A DNA stretch of 64,000 bases, taken from NCBI RefSeq assembly GCF_031457275.1, contig NZ_JAVDWH010000001.1:1550001-1614000 (forward strand), written 5' to 3'. Made by a program: the position numbers and the translations under genes. The stretch comes from Aeromicrobium panaciterrae (GTDB lineage: Bacteria > Actinomycetota > Actinomycetes > Propionibacteriales > Nocardioidaceae). Shown one piece after another: positions 31,530-41,154 of the stretch. How positions within the stretch are numbered: the stretch's first letter is position 1; each line of letters opens with the position of its first letter. The notes beneath the pieces were generated by a model, which saw nothing but the letters and a program-made list of their open reading frames with translations, had not been told where the DNA came from and did no database searches.

Positions 31530-32197
31530 GCGTCCTGAACGCCGAGGCCGGTGATCTCGTTGCCGTCGAGGCCAATGATCAGCGTGCCGTCCTCGGCCTG
31601 CAGGAACGCTGCATCGTCCTGCTCGGCGTAGCCGATGCGTCGCGTCGCCGCGTACTGGTGAAGGGCTCGCCGGACGTCGTTCGGATGTCCAGGTCCGGCC
31701 ACGACCGTCTCGATGGTCTGTCGCAGATCCGCCACGGTCGCCGGCGGCAGCTGGAACCCGTCGATCAGGAAGTAGCCCGTGTCGCCGTTGTCGGTGTGGA
31801 AGACGACGGGGGTGTACACCCGGGAGATGGCTGCCGAGGCCTGCAGTACGCGCTGCATGAGGCGCGGCTCGCTCGCGAAGTCGGCCTCGGCCAGCTCGGG
31901 GATGCCGAGCTTCGCGCCCTGCGTGCGGATGTCGTGGACGATCGTGGGACCGGTCTCCTCACCGGGAAGATAGCCCCAAGCCCAGGTGAATCGACCTGTC
32001 GTCGAGCTCGTCGTGCCGATCATGTGTGCGATGTACTTGTCGGCGCCGTTGACCGTGTAGAGGTCGGTGTTGCCGGTGCCCTTGCTGAGCTTGGTGAAAC
32101 CGTTCTCGCCACGGCTCGCATACAGCTGGGCTTCGGCCTCCGCCACGATGAGCGCGCCGGCGTCGGCGATGCGGTCGAGGTACTGGCTCTCGGTCAT
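31511..32197 (-). CDS. hypothetical protein, possibly DUF6882-like
   Basis: A 228-residue soluble protein. Features seen: aromatic motif RFTWAWGYLP near residue 75, a conserved-looking FLIDGFQLPPATVADLRQ, and an acidic C-terminus ending in a mixed beta segment (DGTLIIGLDGNEITGLG). The W-x-W motif recalls DUF6882 proteins, from memory only. The start is MTESQYLDRI at 32197, with AAAGGA six bases upstream. The frame continues open to 32425 but without homology features and through the divergent priA start. No signal peptide. Function unknown. Confidence 0.75.
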   Translation of the reverse strand: MTESQYLDRIADAGALIVAEAEAQLYASRGENGFTKLSKGTGNTDLYTVNGADKYIAHMIGTTSSTTGRFTWAWGYLPGEETGPTIVHDIRTQGAKLGIPELAEADFASEPRLMQRVLQASAAISRVYTPVVFHTDNGDTGYFLIDGFQLPPATVADLRQTIETVVAGPGHPNDVRRALHQYAATRRIGYAEQDDAAFLQAEDGTLIIGLDGNEITGLGVQDAERPSP

Positions 32198-32267
32198 AAC
32201 GTCCTTTGCTGCGCGTGGCTGATGCGGCTCCAATTGTCCACGACGGCTGAGCGTCAGCACCGGCTGG

Positions 32268-32273
32268 TAGAAC
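32268..32273 (+). promoter_or_regulatory. possible -10 element of priA
   Basis: TAGAAC, six bases before the GTG at 32280; it lacks the final T of the TANNNT consensus but has leaderless spacing. Confidence 0.3.
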
Positions 32274-32279
32274 TGCACC

Positions 32280-34286
32280 GTGACGAGCGACGGGAGCGAT
32301 GCGACAGGGCCGGAGCAGCTTGCTCTGGTCCCTGAGTCGACTTCACCACGCAAACGTGCCGCCAAAGCCAAGCCTGCGCTCGAGGCAGCGGCCAACCTCC
32401 CAGTCGCGCAGGTTGCCGTCGACACGGGGCTTTCGCACCTCGATCGGCCATTCGACTACCTCGTACCGGCCACTTTGGACGAATTGGTCGTCGTGGGCTG
32501 TCGGGTCAAGGTGCGATTCGCTGGGCGTCTCGTCGATGGCTTCGTGACGGATCGAGTCGACGGCACTGAGCATGAAGGCAAGCTTGCGTTTGTCGCCAAG
32601 GTCGTGTCCGCTGAGCCGGTCCTTCGTCCAGATGTCCTTGAGCTAGCGCAGACGGTTGCCGATCGCTACGCCGGAACGTTGGGTGACGTATTGCGGATGG
32701 CGATCCCGCCTCGCCATGCCCGAGCCGAGGCGTCCGTACGTGAGCCGGCGGCGGGGGAGTTGCCCGCGCTAGATGATGCGATCTGGCGGACGCACACGCA
32801 CGGGCCGGAGTTCCTCAGCGCGATCGCTGCTGGCGCAAGTCCGCGGGCCTGGTGGGGTGCCATGCCTGGCCAGGATCCCGCCCGCGCCATCGCTCAGGCG
32901 GTCTTGGCTGCGCTGCACAGCGGACGAGGCTCAATCGTATGCGTGCCCGACGTACGAGATGTCGCGCGCTGGGACACCGCGTTCACCGAGGTGCTGGGCG
33001 CAGGACAGCACGTCGTGCTGACTGCCGCGTCCACCCCTGCAGCGCGCTACGCCGCATTCCTCGCGGTGTCACGTGGCCACGTGAAGGTTGTGCTTGGTAC
33101 GCGTGCCGCGGCCTTCGCGCCCGTGCACGAGCTCGGACTCGTGGCGATGTGGGACGACGGTGACGATCTCTACGCCGAACCACGCGCGCCTTACCCGCAC
33201 GCCCGCGAGGTGCTGCTGCTCCGAGCCGCGGCATCATCGACGGCGTTGTTGATCGGCGGCTACGCGCGCACAGCCGAGGGACAGTCGCTCGTCGAGAGCG
33301 GATGGTGCACCGAGCTCATCGCTGAGCAGTCGACACGTCGCACAGCATGGCCACGCCTCGAGGTCACGGATGGGTCAACCGCGGGGTCTGCTCCCGCCAG
33401 GCTCCCGCAGGAAGTCTTCCGCTCCGTGCGCGCGGCCAAGGGCGCTGTGCTGATGCAGGTGCCACGTCGTGGCTACCGCGAGTCGCTCTCGTGCCAGGAG
33501 TGCCGCCACCCAGCCCGCTGCACGGCCTGTCAGGGGCCCCTCGTACAAACGTCTGCGTCAGCGCCGATCGCTTGTCGCTGGTGCGCGACTGCAGTGCCGA
33601 ACTGGTCCTGCTCCCACTGCGAGGGCACCAAGCTTCGAGCTCCTGTGGTCGGGCAGCTCCGTACGGCCGAAGAGTTTGCCAAAGCATTTCCCGAGCTTCA
33701 GGTCGTGACGTCCGGTGGGGACACGATCCTCGACGACGTCGAGCCGGGACGCGTTCTGGTGCTCGCCACTCCCGGCGCCGAGCCGCACGTCTCAGGTGGC
33801 TACGACGTCATCGTTCTACTCGACACGTGGCTGATGACGGGTCGAGATGACATCCGGGTTGAGGAAGAAGCTCATCGGCGCTGGTTCAACGCACTCGCGT
33901 TGGCTGGCCCGGGTGCCAGTGCCATCGCGGTCGGTGATGCCGCCATCCTGCAGGCGCTCGTACGGTCGGACCCGGCGGGATTCGCCGCTCGCGAACTGGC
34001 GAGCCGGGCCGAGACACACCTGCCGCCGACCGCGCGGCTGGCAACGGTCGACGCGGCCGATGACGTACTCGCTGAGCTGGCGACGCGCACCTGGACACCG
34101 AATACCGAGGTGTTGGGACCCGTGCCCGTCGACCCTCGCGACGATCAGGCTGGCCAACGGTTGATCCTGCGTGCGCCGCGTCGCGAGGGCACCCAGCTCG
34201 CTGCCGGCCTCAAGACCGCCGCCGCCGAGCGGAGTGCCGCGAAGCAACCAGCGTTGCGCATACAGGTCGACCCGCAGAGCCTCTGA
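32280..34286 (+). CDS. priA: primosomal protein N' (PriA), degenerate helicase type
   Basis: 668 residues, the actinobacterial PriA that restarts collapsed replication forks. The N-terminal DNA-binding domain begins VAVDTGLSHLDRPFDYLVP. The cysteine-rich zinc domain is intact: CQEC, CTAC, CRWC and CSHC pairs between about residues 402 and 445. The helicase motifs are degenerate: no GxGKT Walker A is found, and the DEEH box is replaced by MWDDGDD. Actinobacterial PriA is known to lack these motifs, so the protein is probably a primosome scaffold without helicase activity. GTG start at 32280; TAGAAC lies six bases upstream. Confidence 0.9.
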   Translation: MTSDGSDATGPEQLALVPESTSPRKRAAKAKPALEAAANLPVAQVAVDTGLSHLDRPFDYLVPATLDELVVVGCRVKVRFAGRLVDGFVTDRVDGTEHEGKLAFVAKVVSAEPVLRPDVLELAQTVADRYAGTLGDVLRMAIPPRHARAEASVREPAAGELPALDDAIWRTHTHGPEFLSAIAAGASPRAWWGAMPGQDPARAIAQAVLAALHSGRGSIVCVPDVRDVARWDTAFTEVLGAGQHVVLTAASTPAARYAAFLAVSRGHVKVVLGTRAAAFAPVHELGLVAMWDDGDDLYAEPRAPYPHAREVLLLRAAASSTALLIGGYARTAEGQSLVESGWCTELIAEQSTRRTAWPRLEVTDGSTAGSAPARLPQEVFRSVRAAKGAVLMQVPRRGYRESLSCQECRHPARCTACQGPLVQTSASAPIACRWCATAVPNWSCSHCEGTKLRAPVVGQLRTAEEFAKAFPELQVVTSGGDTILDDVEPGRVLVLATPGAEPHVSGGYDVIVLLDTWLMTGRDDIRVEEEAHRRWFNALALAGPGASAIAVGDAAILQALVRSDPAGFAARELASRAETHLPPTARLATVDAADDVLAELATRTWTPNTEVLGPVPVDPRDDQAGQRLILRAPRREGTQLAAGLKTAAAERSAAKQPALRIQVDPQSL

Positions 34287-34296
34287 CCTCTGCACC

Positions 34297-34302
34297 TAGA
34301 CT
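34297..34302 (+). promoter_or_regulatory. -10 element of fmt, leaderless type
   Basis: TAGACT, seven bases before the fmt GTG at 34310, just after the priA stop. Confidence 0.6.
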
Positions 34303-34309
34303 CTCCGGC

Positions 34310-35233
34310 GTGAGAGTTGTCTTCGCAGGTACGCCGGAAGCCGCTGTTCCGACCCTCGAAGCGCTCGTTGCGAGCAGGCACGACGTGGTCGCCGTCATCA
34401 CACGCCCGGATGCGCCAGCGGGCCGCGGACGTACGCTGACGCCCTCGCCTGTCGCACTGGCTGCGGAAGCGCACGGCATTGAAGTGCTCAAGCCTGCCAA
34501 GCCGTCGGATCCTGACTTCATGGCTCGCCTGCGTGACCTCAACCCCGGATGCGTACCGATCGTTGCGTACGGCGCTCTGATCCGCCGCGAAGCTCTCGAC
34601 ATTCCGGAGTACGGCTGGGTCAACCTGCACTTCTCGGTCCTGCCGGCCTGGCGTGGAGCGGCGCCCGTGCAGCGGGCGATCATGGCCGGCGACGAGGTCA
34701 CTGGTGCCACGGTGTTCAGCCTCGTCGAGGAGCTCGACGCCGGGCCGACCCTTGGGACGATCACCGAACTCATCCGCGACGACGACACGGCCGAGACGCT
34801 GCTCGTGCGCCTTGCCGATTGGGGGAGCAAGTTGCTCGTCGATGTCATTGATCACATCGAGGACGGCGACATTTCGGCGATCCCACAGCCGGACGAGAAC
34901 ATCTCGTACGCACACAAGCTCACGACTGAAGACGGGCGCATCGACTGGAACCGTCCGGCATTCGCGATCAACCGGCACGTCCGCGGTTGCACGCCCGCGC
35001 CGGGTGCGTGGACAACGTTCGCCGATCAGCGCCTCAAAATTGGGCCGCCGCGCATTGCGGAGGAGCGCACTCTCACGTCCGGCAAGCTGGGGATCAGCAA
35101 GCGTGAGATCAGGGTCGGAACGACCACGACCGACGTGATCCTTGGAGATGTACAACCGATCGGCAAGAAGCTGATGCCCGCCGCCGACTGGGCACGAGGC
35201 ACCTCGGTCCCCGACGATTCGTCATTCGAATGA
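34310..35233 (+). CDS. fmt: methionyl-tRNA formyltransferase
   Basis: Formylates initiator Met-tRNA using 10-formyl-tetrahydrofolate. 307 residues: RVVFAGTPEAAVPTLEALV at the N-terminus, the folate motif LHFSVLPAWRGAAPVQRAI (family HxSLLPxxRGAAP), and a C-terminal tRNA-binding OB domain. Many neighbouring mRNAs look leaderless, for which formylated initiator tRNA on intact 70S ribosomes is important. GTG start. Stop overlaps rsmB (ATGA). Confidence 0.96.
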   Translation: MRVVFAGTPEAAVPTLEALVASRHDVVAVITRPDAPAGRGRTLTPSPVALAAEAHGIEVLKPAKPSDPDFMARLRDLNPGCVPIVAYGALIRREALDIPEYGWVNLHFSVLPAWRGAAPVQRAIMAGDEVTGATVFSLVEELDAGPTLGTITELIRDDDTAETLLVRLADWGSKLLVDVIDHIEDGDISAIPQPDENISYAHKLTTEDGRIDWNRPAFAINRHVRGCTPAPGAWTTFADQRLKIGPPRIAEERTLTSGKLGISKREIRVGTTTTDVILGDVQPIGKKLMPAADWARGTSVPDDSSFE

Positions 35234-36519
35234 CCGACCCGGTACGGATGGTCGCGTTCCACGTGCTTCGGGCCGTGGCGGAGAAGGACTCATACGTCAA
35301 CCTCGTGCTCCCGGGCATGCTCAAGGAGCACTCGATCGAAGGTCGCGACGCGGCGTTCGCCACCGAACTGGTGCACGGAACCGTGCGTCGCCAGGGCACG
35401 TACGACGCGATCATCGGCTCTGTCGCCAGCAAAGGTCTCGCGGGCATCGATCCGCCAGTGCTCGATGCCTTGCGCCTTGGCACCCACCAACTGCTCAGCA
35501 TGCGAGTGCCGCCGCACGCTGCGGTGTCGACGACGGTCGATGTCGTACGTCGCGAGATCGGTCACAAGCCGGTGCATTTCGCCAACGCTCTGCTCCGAAA
35601 GATCGGGCAGAAGGATCTCGCCGGCTGGCTCGACACGGTCACAGAAGGACTGGAAGGCGACGAGGCTCGCGCGATCCGGACCTCGCACCCACTGTGGATC
35701 GTGAAGGCCCTTACTGAAGCGCTGGGCGGTCACGCGACGCAGATCGACAAGCTCCTCGCGGCAGACAACGCCTCGCCACGGGTGACCCTGGTGGCGCGGC
35801 CGGGCCTGTGCGAGCCCGACGACCTGCCCGGCACACCCGGAACACTCTCGCCGTACGCCCGCATCCTTGAGGGCGGAGCGCCTAGTGACATCCCGCAGGT
35901 GCGCGACGGTCGTGCGGGAGTACAGGACGAAGGCTCGCAGGTCGTTGCGATCACCCTCGCGGGCGCCCAGATCGAAGGATCCGACGACCGCTGGCTCGAC
36001 CTGTGCGCCGGCCCGGGCGGCAAGGCCGCACTCCTCGGTGCAATCGCCTACCAGCGTGGTGCGTCGCTCGTTGCCAACGAGGTGCTGGAGCACCGTGCTG
36101 AGCTCGTACGACAGGGCGTGCACCTGCTCGACAACGTTGAGGTCACGACGTTCGACGGACGGCACGGCCCGTGGGACGAGGGATCGTTCGATCGTGTGTT
36201 GGTCGATGCGCCCTGCACCGGACTTGGCGCGCTGAGACGGCGGCCCGAATCACGATGGCGCCGCGTGCCCGAGGACCTCGAGTCGCTGGTTCCGCTGCAG
36301 ATGGCGCTGCTCAATCGTGCACTCGATCTCGTGCGTCCTGGGGGAGTCGTTGTGTATGCAACCTGCTCGCCTCATGTGGCCGAGACAACGGGTGTGGTCG
36401 ACGTCGTAACGGCCGCTCGCCCTGACATCGAGGTCGAGGCATCGCGCCAGTTGTGGCCACACATTGACGGCACGGACGCCATGTTCATGGCCACGCTCAG
36501 ACGCACCGATACTGTCTGA
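35230..36519 (+). CDS. rsmB: 16S rRNA (cytosine(967)-C(5))-methyltransferase
   Basis: A 429-residue Sun/RsmB protein. The N-terminal NusB-like RNA-binding domain (residues 1-140) is followed by a Rossmann methyltransferase with SAM motif [14 protein letters not shown]. The two catalytic cysteines are in [19 protein letters not shown] and [11 protein letters not shown]. The fmt-rsmB-rpe order is conserved across actinobacteria. A TACTGT promoter for rpe is embedded in its last codons. Confidence 0.95.
   Translation: MTDPVRMVAFHVLRAVAEKDSYVNLVLPGMLKEHSIEGRDAAFATELVHGTVRRQGTYDAIIGSVASKGLAGIDPPVLDALRLGTHQLLSMRVPPHAAVSTTVDVVRREIGHKPVHFANALLRKIGQKDLAGWLDTVTEGLEGDEARAIRTSHPLWIVKALTEALGGHATQIDKLLAADNASPRVTLVARPGLCEPDDLPGTPGTLSPYARILEGGAPSDIPQVRDGRAGVQDEGSQVVAITLAGAQIEGSDDRWLDLCAGPGGKAALLGAIAYQRGASLVANEVLEHRAELVRQGVHLLDNVEVTTFDGRHGPWDEGSFDRVLVDAPCTGLGALRRRPESRWRRVPEDLESLVPLQMALLNRALDLVRPGGVVVYATCSPHVAETTGVVDVVTAARPDIEVEASRQLWPHIDGTDAMFMATLRRTDTV
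36510..36515 (+). promoter_or_regulatory. -10 element of rpe inside the end of rsmB
   Basis: TACTGT, six bases before the rpe ATG at 36522; overlaps the last rsmB codons. Confidence 0.5.
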
Positions 36520-36521
36520 GC

Positions 36522-37187
36522 ATGGGCATCCAGATCGCGCCGAGCATGTTGTCGGCAGACTTCGCCAACCTTGAGGCCGAAGCCGCTCGTATCCCGGGCG
36601 CCGACTGGCTCCACATGGACGTGATGGACAACCATTTCGTACCCAACCTGACGCTCGGTGTACCGGTCATCGAGGCGCTCGCGAAGGTCGCGAAGCAGCC
36701 GATCGACGCTCACCTCATGATCGAGGACCCCGATCGTTGGGCGCCGGCGTTCGCTGAGGCGGGCGCTCAGAGCATCACATTCCACGTCGAGGCGGCCCGT
36801 GATCCGCTGCAGCTCGCGCGCAACATCCGGCGTCAGGGTGCACGAGCTTCGATGGCGATTAAGCCCGACACTGCCCTGGAGCCGTACGAGGGATTGCTGC
36901 CCGAGATCGACATGATCCTGATCATGACTGTCGAGCCAGGCTTCGGCGGCCAGTCGTTCATGGACTCCTGCTTGCCCAAGGTGGCGCGCGCCCGCGAGTT
37001 GATCAACAAGCACGGTGGCGACATCTGGCTACAAGTCGACGGGGGAGTGTCGCTCGAGACGATCGAGCGCTGCGCCGAGGCCGGAGCCGACATGTTTGTC
37101 GCAGGGTCGGCTGTCTTCGGTGCCGATGATCCCGACGCCATGATCGCCTCACTGCGCTCACATGCCGAACGTCACACCACCGACTGA
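36522..37187 (+). CDS. rpe: ribulose-phosphate 3-epimerase
   Basis: Interconverts ribulose 5-phosphate and xylulose 5-phosphate in the pentose phosphate pathway. 221-residue TIM barrel with [12 protein letters not shown], the metal-site motif [16 protein letters not shown] and [13 protein letters not shown]. Placed just upstream of the riboflavin operon, whose precursor ribulose 5-phosphate it helps supply; that link is an inference. Confidence 0.97.
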   Translation: MGIQIAPSMLSADFANLEAEAARIPGADWLHMDVMDNHFVPNLTLGVPVIEALAKVAKQPIDAHLMIEDPDRWAPAFAEAGAQSITFHVEAARDPLQLARNIRRQGARASMAIKPDTALEPYEGLLPEIDMILIMTVEPGFGGQSFMDSCLPKVARARELINKHGGDIWLQVDGGVSLETIERCAEAGADMFVAGSAVFGADDPDAMIASLRSHAERHTTD

Positions 37188-37198
37188 CTTCCAGCCGC

Positions 37199-37204
37199 TA
37201 GACT
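37199..37204 (+). promoter_or_regulatory. -10 element of the riboflavin operon
   Basis: TAGACT in the rpe-ribD spacer; a start near 37211 would place the FMN aptamer about 27 nt into the leader. Confidence 0.5.
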
Positions 37205-37237
37205 TTGCTTCACGAGCAACCAGTATTGAACGCTCGC

Positions 37238-37366
37238 GTGCTCCGGGGTCGGTGTAATTCCGAACCGGCGGTTATAGTCCGCGACCCGCGGCCACACTTC
37301 GGTGAGGCAACGGTTGAGCCGGTGAAATTCCGGCACCGACGGTGAAAGTCCGGATGAGAGGCGCAC
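37238..37366 (+). promoter_or_regulatory. FMN riboswitch (RFN element)
   Basis: The leader of ribD contains the hallmark blocks of the FMN aptamer in order: CTCCGGGGTCGGTGTAATTC, ACCGGCGGTTATAGTCCGCG, GAGCCGGTGAAATTCCGGC and ACCGACGGTGAAAGTCCGGA followed by TGAGAGGCGCACGA. FMN binding lowers expression of riboflavin genes. The 83 bases after the aptamer hold three hairpins and no T-run, described separately. Confidence 0.95.
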
Positions 37367-37373
37367 GATGTCG

Positions 37374-37445
37374 CAGCGCTATGCGCTGTGGCCGCTTGGG
37401 TGACACCAAGCAACCCCGGAGTGCGTGAACACACGAATCCGGAGG
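37374..37445 (+). promoter_or_regulatory. expression platform of the FMN riboswitch with sequestered ribosome binding site
   Basis: Three hairpins follow the aptamer. CAGCGC-TAT-GCGCTG spans 37374-37388 and GCTTGG-GTGACA-CCAAGC spans 37394-37411. The third joins CCGGA (37416-37420) and TCCGG (37438-37442) around an inner CGTG-AACA-CACG. It takes in the first bases of the CCGGAGG Shine-Dalgarno of ribD. With no terminator, translational control is likely. Confidence 0.5.
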
Positions 37446-37449
37446 ATGA

Positions 37450-38487
37450 ATGGCCACCGACATCGAGATCAGCGCGATGCGTCGTGCACTCGACGCCGCA
37501 CGAGCTACCGCCCGTACACTGCCCAATCCGCGCGTCGGCTGTGTTCTGCTGAGCCCAGACGGCAAGGAACTGGCAATCGGCGCCCATCGTGGAGCCGGTA
37601 CGCCGCACGCTGAGGTGGACGCGCTCGAGCAGGCTGGAGAAGCCGCTCGTGGCGCCACGGCCGTCGTGACTCTTGAACCGTGCAACCACACCGGCACGAC
37701 TGGACCGTGCACCAAGGCACTCATCGACGCTGGTGTAGCCCGAGTCGTGTTCGCGCAGATCGACCCGAACCGTACGGCCTCAGGTGGGACCAAGACGCTC
37801 AAAGCCGCAGGCATCGACGTCGAGTCGGGACCGCTTGCCGCCGAAGCCACAGACCTCAACGAGGAGTGGACCTTCGCGATGACGGCGGGACGCCCGTTCG
37901 TGACCTGGAAGTACGCCGCGACCCTCGACGGTCTGAGCGCCGCCCCTGACGGCACCAGCAAGTGGATCACCAGCGAAGAAGCCCGCCGCGACGTGCAGGT
38001 CTTCCGCGCCGAGGCCGACGCCATCGTCGCCGGTACGGGTGCCGTACTCGCTGACGATCCACGCCTCACCGTGCGTGATGCGAAGGATCTGCCGCTTCCG
38101 TTCGACCGACAGCCGCTGCGCGTCGTCGTTGGCGAGACCAAGATCCCCAACTACTACCGCGTCTTCGATCGGGTTGCTCCGACCCTGCTCATCCAGTCGC
38201 GCGATCCCGAAGTCGTGATGCAGAAGCTCGTCGAGAACAACATTCGACACATCTGGCTGGAGGGCGGACCCCGCCTTGCAGGTGCGTTCTGGAATGCCGG
38301 CGTCATCGACCGGATCATCGGCTACATCGCTCCGGCGATGCTCGGCTCAGGCCGAGCCGCACTCGAAGGCGAAGCGACGACGCTCGCAGACCTGCGGCCC
38401 ATCACGATCGACGATCTCACGATGGTCGGCCCCGACATTCGCATGATCGGCACGCCCGGTCGAATGCAGCGAGAGGACTTCGACTGA
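37450..38487 (+). CDS. ribD: bifunctional diaminohydroxyphosphoribosylaminopyrimidine deaminase/reductase
   Basis: Second and third steps of riboflavin synthesis in one 345-residue protein. The N-terminal deaminase has the zinc site PHAEVDALEQ (His-Ala-Glu) and TLEPCNHTGTTGPC. The C-terminal reductase domain begins near PFVTWKYAATLDG and ends with LEGGPRLAGAFW. The ATG at 37450 is four bases after GGAGG; an ATG at 37446 is out of frame. First gene of ribD-ribE-ribBA-ribH, all overlapping. Confidence 0.96.
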   Translation: MATDIEISAMRRALDAARATARTLPNPRVGCVLLSPDGKELAIGAHRGAGTPHAEVDALEQAGEAARGATAVVTLEPCNHTGTTGPCTKALIDAGVARVVFAQIDPNRTASGGTKTLKAAGIDVESGPLAAEATDLNEEWTFAMTAGRPFVTWKYAATLDGLSAAPDGTSKWITSEEARRDVQVFRAEADAIVAGTGAVLADDPRLTVRDAKDLPLPFDRQPLRVVVGETKIPNYYRVFDRVAPTLLIQSRDPEVVMQKLVENNIRHIWLEGGPRLAGAFWNAGVIDRIIGYIAPAMLGSGRAALEGEATTLADLRPITIDDLTMVGPDIRMIGTPGRMQREDFD

Positions 38488-39104
38488 TGTTCACCGGACT
38501 CATCGAGGAGAAGGGCACGATTACTGCGATCGAGCCCTTGGGCGACTCTGTCCGCCTCACGATTCGTGGACCGCTCGTGACCTCCGACGCGAAGCACGGA
38601 GACTCCATCGCCGTGAACGGCTGCTGCCTGACCGTGATGGCCCAGGACTCGGACACGTTCGCCGCGGACGTCATGCAGGAATCGCTCGACAAGACATCGC
38701 TCGGTGACCTGGAGGTCGGCGCTGAGGTCAACCTCGAGCGTGCGACGCAGTCCGGCGCCCGCTTGGGCGGCCACATCGTCCAGGGACACGTCGACGGCAC
38801 GGGCACGATCCTCGATCGCACGCCCAGCGAGCACTGGGAGGTCGTACGCATCGCGCTGCCGGCCGACCTGGCCAAGTACCTCGTCGACAAGGGCTCGATC
38901 ACCGTCGACGGAACATCCCTGACAGTCGTGGAAGTCGTCGACGCCGAAGAGCCTTGGTTCTCGGTGTCGCTCATCCCGACCACCCTCGCCGACACCACTC
39001 TCGGCACCAAGTCACCCGGAGACCGGGTCAATCTCGAGGTCGACATCCTCGCCAAGTACGTCGAGCGCCTCCTTGGCGCTCGAGCAGAAGGAGCAGCATC
39101 ATGA
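38487..39104 (+). CDS. ribE: riboflavin synthase, alpha chain
   Basis: Dismutates two lumazines to riboflavin. 205 residues with the internal repeat of two lumazine-binding barrels: MFTGLIEEKGTITAIEPLGD opens the first and the second begins near GGHIVQGHVDGTGTI. Overlaps ribD by one base and ribBA by four. Confidence 0.96.
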   Translation: MFTGLIEEKGTITAIEPLGDSVRLTIRGPLVTSDAKHGDSIAVNGCCLTVMAQDSDTFAADVMQESLDKTSLGDLEVGAEVNLERATQSGARLGGHIVQGHVDGTGTILDRTPSEHWEVVRIALPADLAKYLVDKGSITVDGTSLTVVEVVDAEEPWFSVSLIPTTLADTTLGTKSPGDRVNLEVDILAKYVERLLGARAEGAAS

Positions 39105-40333
39105 CTCAGCACGATTCGGTGCGCCTCGACAGCATCGAGCGCGCAATCTCGGACATCCGCGATGGCAAGGCGATCATCGTTGTCGACGACGAGAGCCGCG
39201 AGAACGAGGGCGACATCATCTTCGCCGCGAGCAAGGCGACTCCCGAGCTCATGGCCTTCCTGGTGCGCTACTCGAGCGGCCTGATCTGCGCCCCGACGAC
39301 GGGCGAGATCCTTGACCGCCTCGCGATCCCGCTGATGACCCCGCACAACCGCGAAATGATGCGCACCGCGTACACGATTTCGATCGACGCGCGTGACGGC
39401 ATCACGACCGGCATCTCGGCTGCAGACCGTGCCCGCACGTGCCGCGTACTTGCCGACTCGGCCACCGAGCCGTTCGAGCTCAACCAGCCGGGCCACATCC
39501 TTCCGCTTCGCGCGAAGGACGGGGGAGTGCTCGAGCGTGGCGGTCACACCGAGGCTGCGGTCGACTTCACCCGCCTTGCAGGCCTGACCCCGGCCGGCGT
39601 CATCGGCGAAGTGCTGCACGACGACGGCACGCTGATGCGTGCTCCGGCACTGCGTGAGTTCGCCGACGAGCACGGTTTGGCTCTCGTCTCGATCGAGGAC
39701 CTGCAGGTCTTCCGACGCCTGCACGAGACCCAGGTCAAGCGCCTCGCCACGACGCGCCTTCCCACCGAGTTCGGTGAGTTCACGGCGTACGGCTTCCGCG
39801 ATCAGATCGATGGTGCTGAGCACATCGCTCTGGTGTTCGGCGACCCCGGCACTCAGGACGTACTCACTCGCATCCACTCCGAGTGCCTCACGGGTGACGT
39901 CTTCGGCTCGCGTCGTTGCGACTGCGGACCGCAGCTCGAGCTGTCGATGACCGAGGTCACCGCGGCTGGAGCAGGCATCGTCGTCTACCTCCGGGGCCAC
40001 GAAGGCCGCGGAATCGGCCTGCTGCACAAGCTGCAGGCGTACGCGCTGCAGGACAGTGGGCGCGACACGGTCGACGCCAACCTCGACCTCGGCTTCGGCG
40101 AGGACGAGCGCGACTACGCCGCTGGCGCCCAGATCCTGCGCGATCTGGGAGTGACGTCCGTACGACTGCTGACCAACAACCCGGACAAGACGACGGCTCT
40201 CGAGGCCTACGGCGTGAAGGTCACCGAGCGTCTGCCGCTGGTGGTCGCTCCGACCGAGGACAGCCTCCGGTACCTGCAGACCAAGGCCGAGCGCATGGGC
40301 CACGATCTGCCCGGACTCGGAGACGCCAAATGA
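39101..40333 (+). CDS. ribBA: bifunctional 3,4-dihydroxy-2-butanone-4-phosphate synthase/GTP cyclohydrolase II
   Basis: Supplies both carbon precursors of riboflavin. 410 residues: the RibB domain (about 1-205) has [15 protein letters not shown] and [17 protein letters not shown]. The RibA domain has the zinc-binding [18 protein letters not shown] and the tail [15 protein letters not shown] at 39101 forms ATGA with the ribE stop. The frame is open upstream within ribE, but that part is a shadow. Confidence 0.96.
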   Translation: MTQHDSVRLDSIERAISDIRDGKAIIVVDDESRENEGDIIFAASKATPELMAFLVRYSSGLICAPTTGEILDRLAIPLMTPHNREMMRTAYTISIDARDGITTGISAADRARTCRVLADSATEPFELNQPGHILPLRAKDGGVLERGGHTEAAVDFTRLAGLTPAGVIGEVLHDDGTLMRAPALREFADEHGLALVSIEDLQVFRRLHETQVKRLATTRLPTEFGEFTAYGFRDQIDGAEHIALVFGDPGTQDVLTRIHSECLTGDVFGSRRCDCGPQLELSMTEVTAAGAGIVVYLRGHEGRGIGLLHKLQAYALQDSGRDTVDANLDLGFGEDERDYAAGAQILRDLGVTSVRLLTNNPDKTTALEAYGVKVTERLPLVVAPTEDSLRYLQTKAERMGHDLPGLGDAK

Positions 40334-40812
40334 GCGGGGCAGGCGCACCCGACCTCTCGGTCGACGCGACCGGCGCACGAGTGGCTGTCATCGCATCGAG
40401 CTGGCACACCGAGATCATGGATGGCCTGATCGCGGGTGCCCAGCGCGCTCTCGCAGATTCGAACGTCACGGACGTGACTCTCATACGTGCCCCCGGCTCG
40501 TTCGAGTTGCCAATCCTGTGCCAGGCCTACGCTCGTGAGGGCTACGACGCGGTCATCGCGCTCGGCGTCATCATCCGTGGCGGCACCCCGCACTTCGACT
40601 ACGTATGCGCGGCGGCAACCGACGGACTCAACCGCGTTGCACTCGACACGGGTGTCCCGATCGGCTTCGGATTGCTGACCACCGACGACGAGGCGCAGGC
40701 CCTGGATCGCGCCGGTCTGCCCGACAGTCGCGAGGACAAGGGACGCGAGGCGACCGAGGCCGCGCTGTCCACCTGGAACGTCCTGCGCACCCTGTCGTCA
40801 CCACGCGGATAG
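40330..40812 (+). CDS. ribH: 6,7-dimethyl-8-ribityllumazine synthase
   Basis: 160 residues; forms icosahedral shells that condense the two riboflavin precursors. Motifs [29 protein letters not shown] and [14 protein letters not shown] are the family's substrate-binding blocks. Starts ATGA inside ribBA. The TAG stop is the first part of the hisE promoter TAGACT. Confidence 0.96.
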   Translation: MSGAGAPDLSVDATGARVAVIASSWHTEIMDGLIAGAQRALADSNVTDVTLIRAPGSFELPILCQAYAREGYDAVIALGVIIRGGTPHFDYVCAAATDGLNRVALDTGVPIGFGLLTTDDEAQALDRAGLPDSREDKGREATEAALSTWNVLRTLSSPRG

Positions 40813-40815
40813 ACT
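40810..40815 (+). promoter_or_regulatory. -10 element of hisE, containing the ribH stop
   Basis: TAGACT, eight bases before the hisE ATG at 40824. First three bases are the ribH stop codon. Confidence 0.55.
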
Positions 40816-40823
40816 TCGGGGCG

Positions 40824-41087
40824 ATGAAGACCTTCGACGATCTATTCGCTGAGCTGTCCGACAAGGCAGCCAGCCGCCCTGAGGGCTCGCGCACTGTCGC
40901 CGAGCTCGATGCCGGCGTGCACGCGATCGGCAAGAAACTCGTCGAAGAGGCAGCCGAGGCGTGGATGGCCGCCGAGCACGAAGGCGCCGAGCGCGCCGCT
41001 GAAGAACTCAGCCAGCTGCTCTATCACGCCCAGGTCATGATGATCGCCACCGGAATCACTCTCGACGACGTCTACGCGCATCTGTGA
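40824..41087 (+). CDS. hisE: phosphoribosyl-ATP diphosphatase
   Basis: Second step of histidine synthesis, hydrolysing PR-ATP to PR-AMP. 87-residue all-alpha MazG-like protein: [38 protein letters not shown] and [14 protein letters not shown]. Followed by hisG, as in mycobacteria, while hisI and the other his genes lie elsewhere. Confidence 0.95.
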   Translation: MKTFDDLFAELSDKAASRPEGSRTVAELDAGVHAIGKKLVEEAAEAWMAAEHEGAERAAEELSQLLYHAQVMMIATGITLDDVYAHL

Positions 41088-41154
41088 CGGCTGGCCGCAA
41101 CGCGGTCATCCGTGCCTTCGCCTTCCGTCACAGCACCCCTGAGAAGAGAAACTG

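Noticed and set aside
37172-37366. 64-codon minus-strand frame in the rpe-ribD spacer
   Set aside because: It coincides with the FMN aptamer, whose conserved blocks explain the sequence better.
38417-40378. 653-codon minus-strand frame across ribE and ribBA
   Set aside because: Antisense shadow spanning several certain genes.
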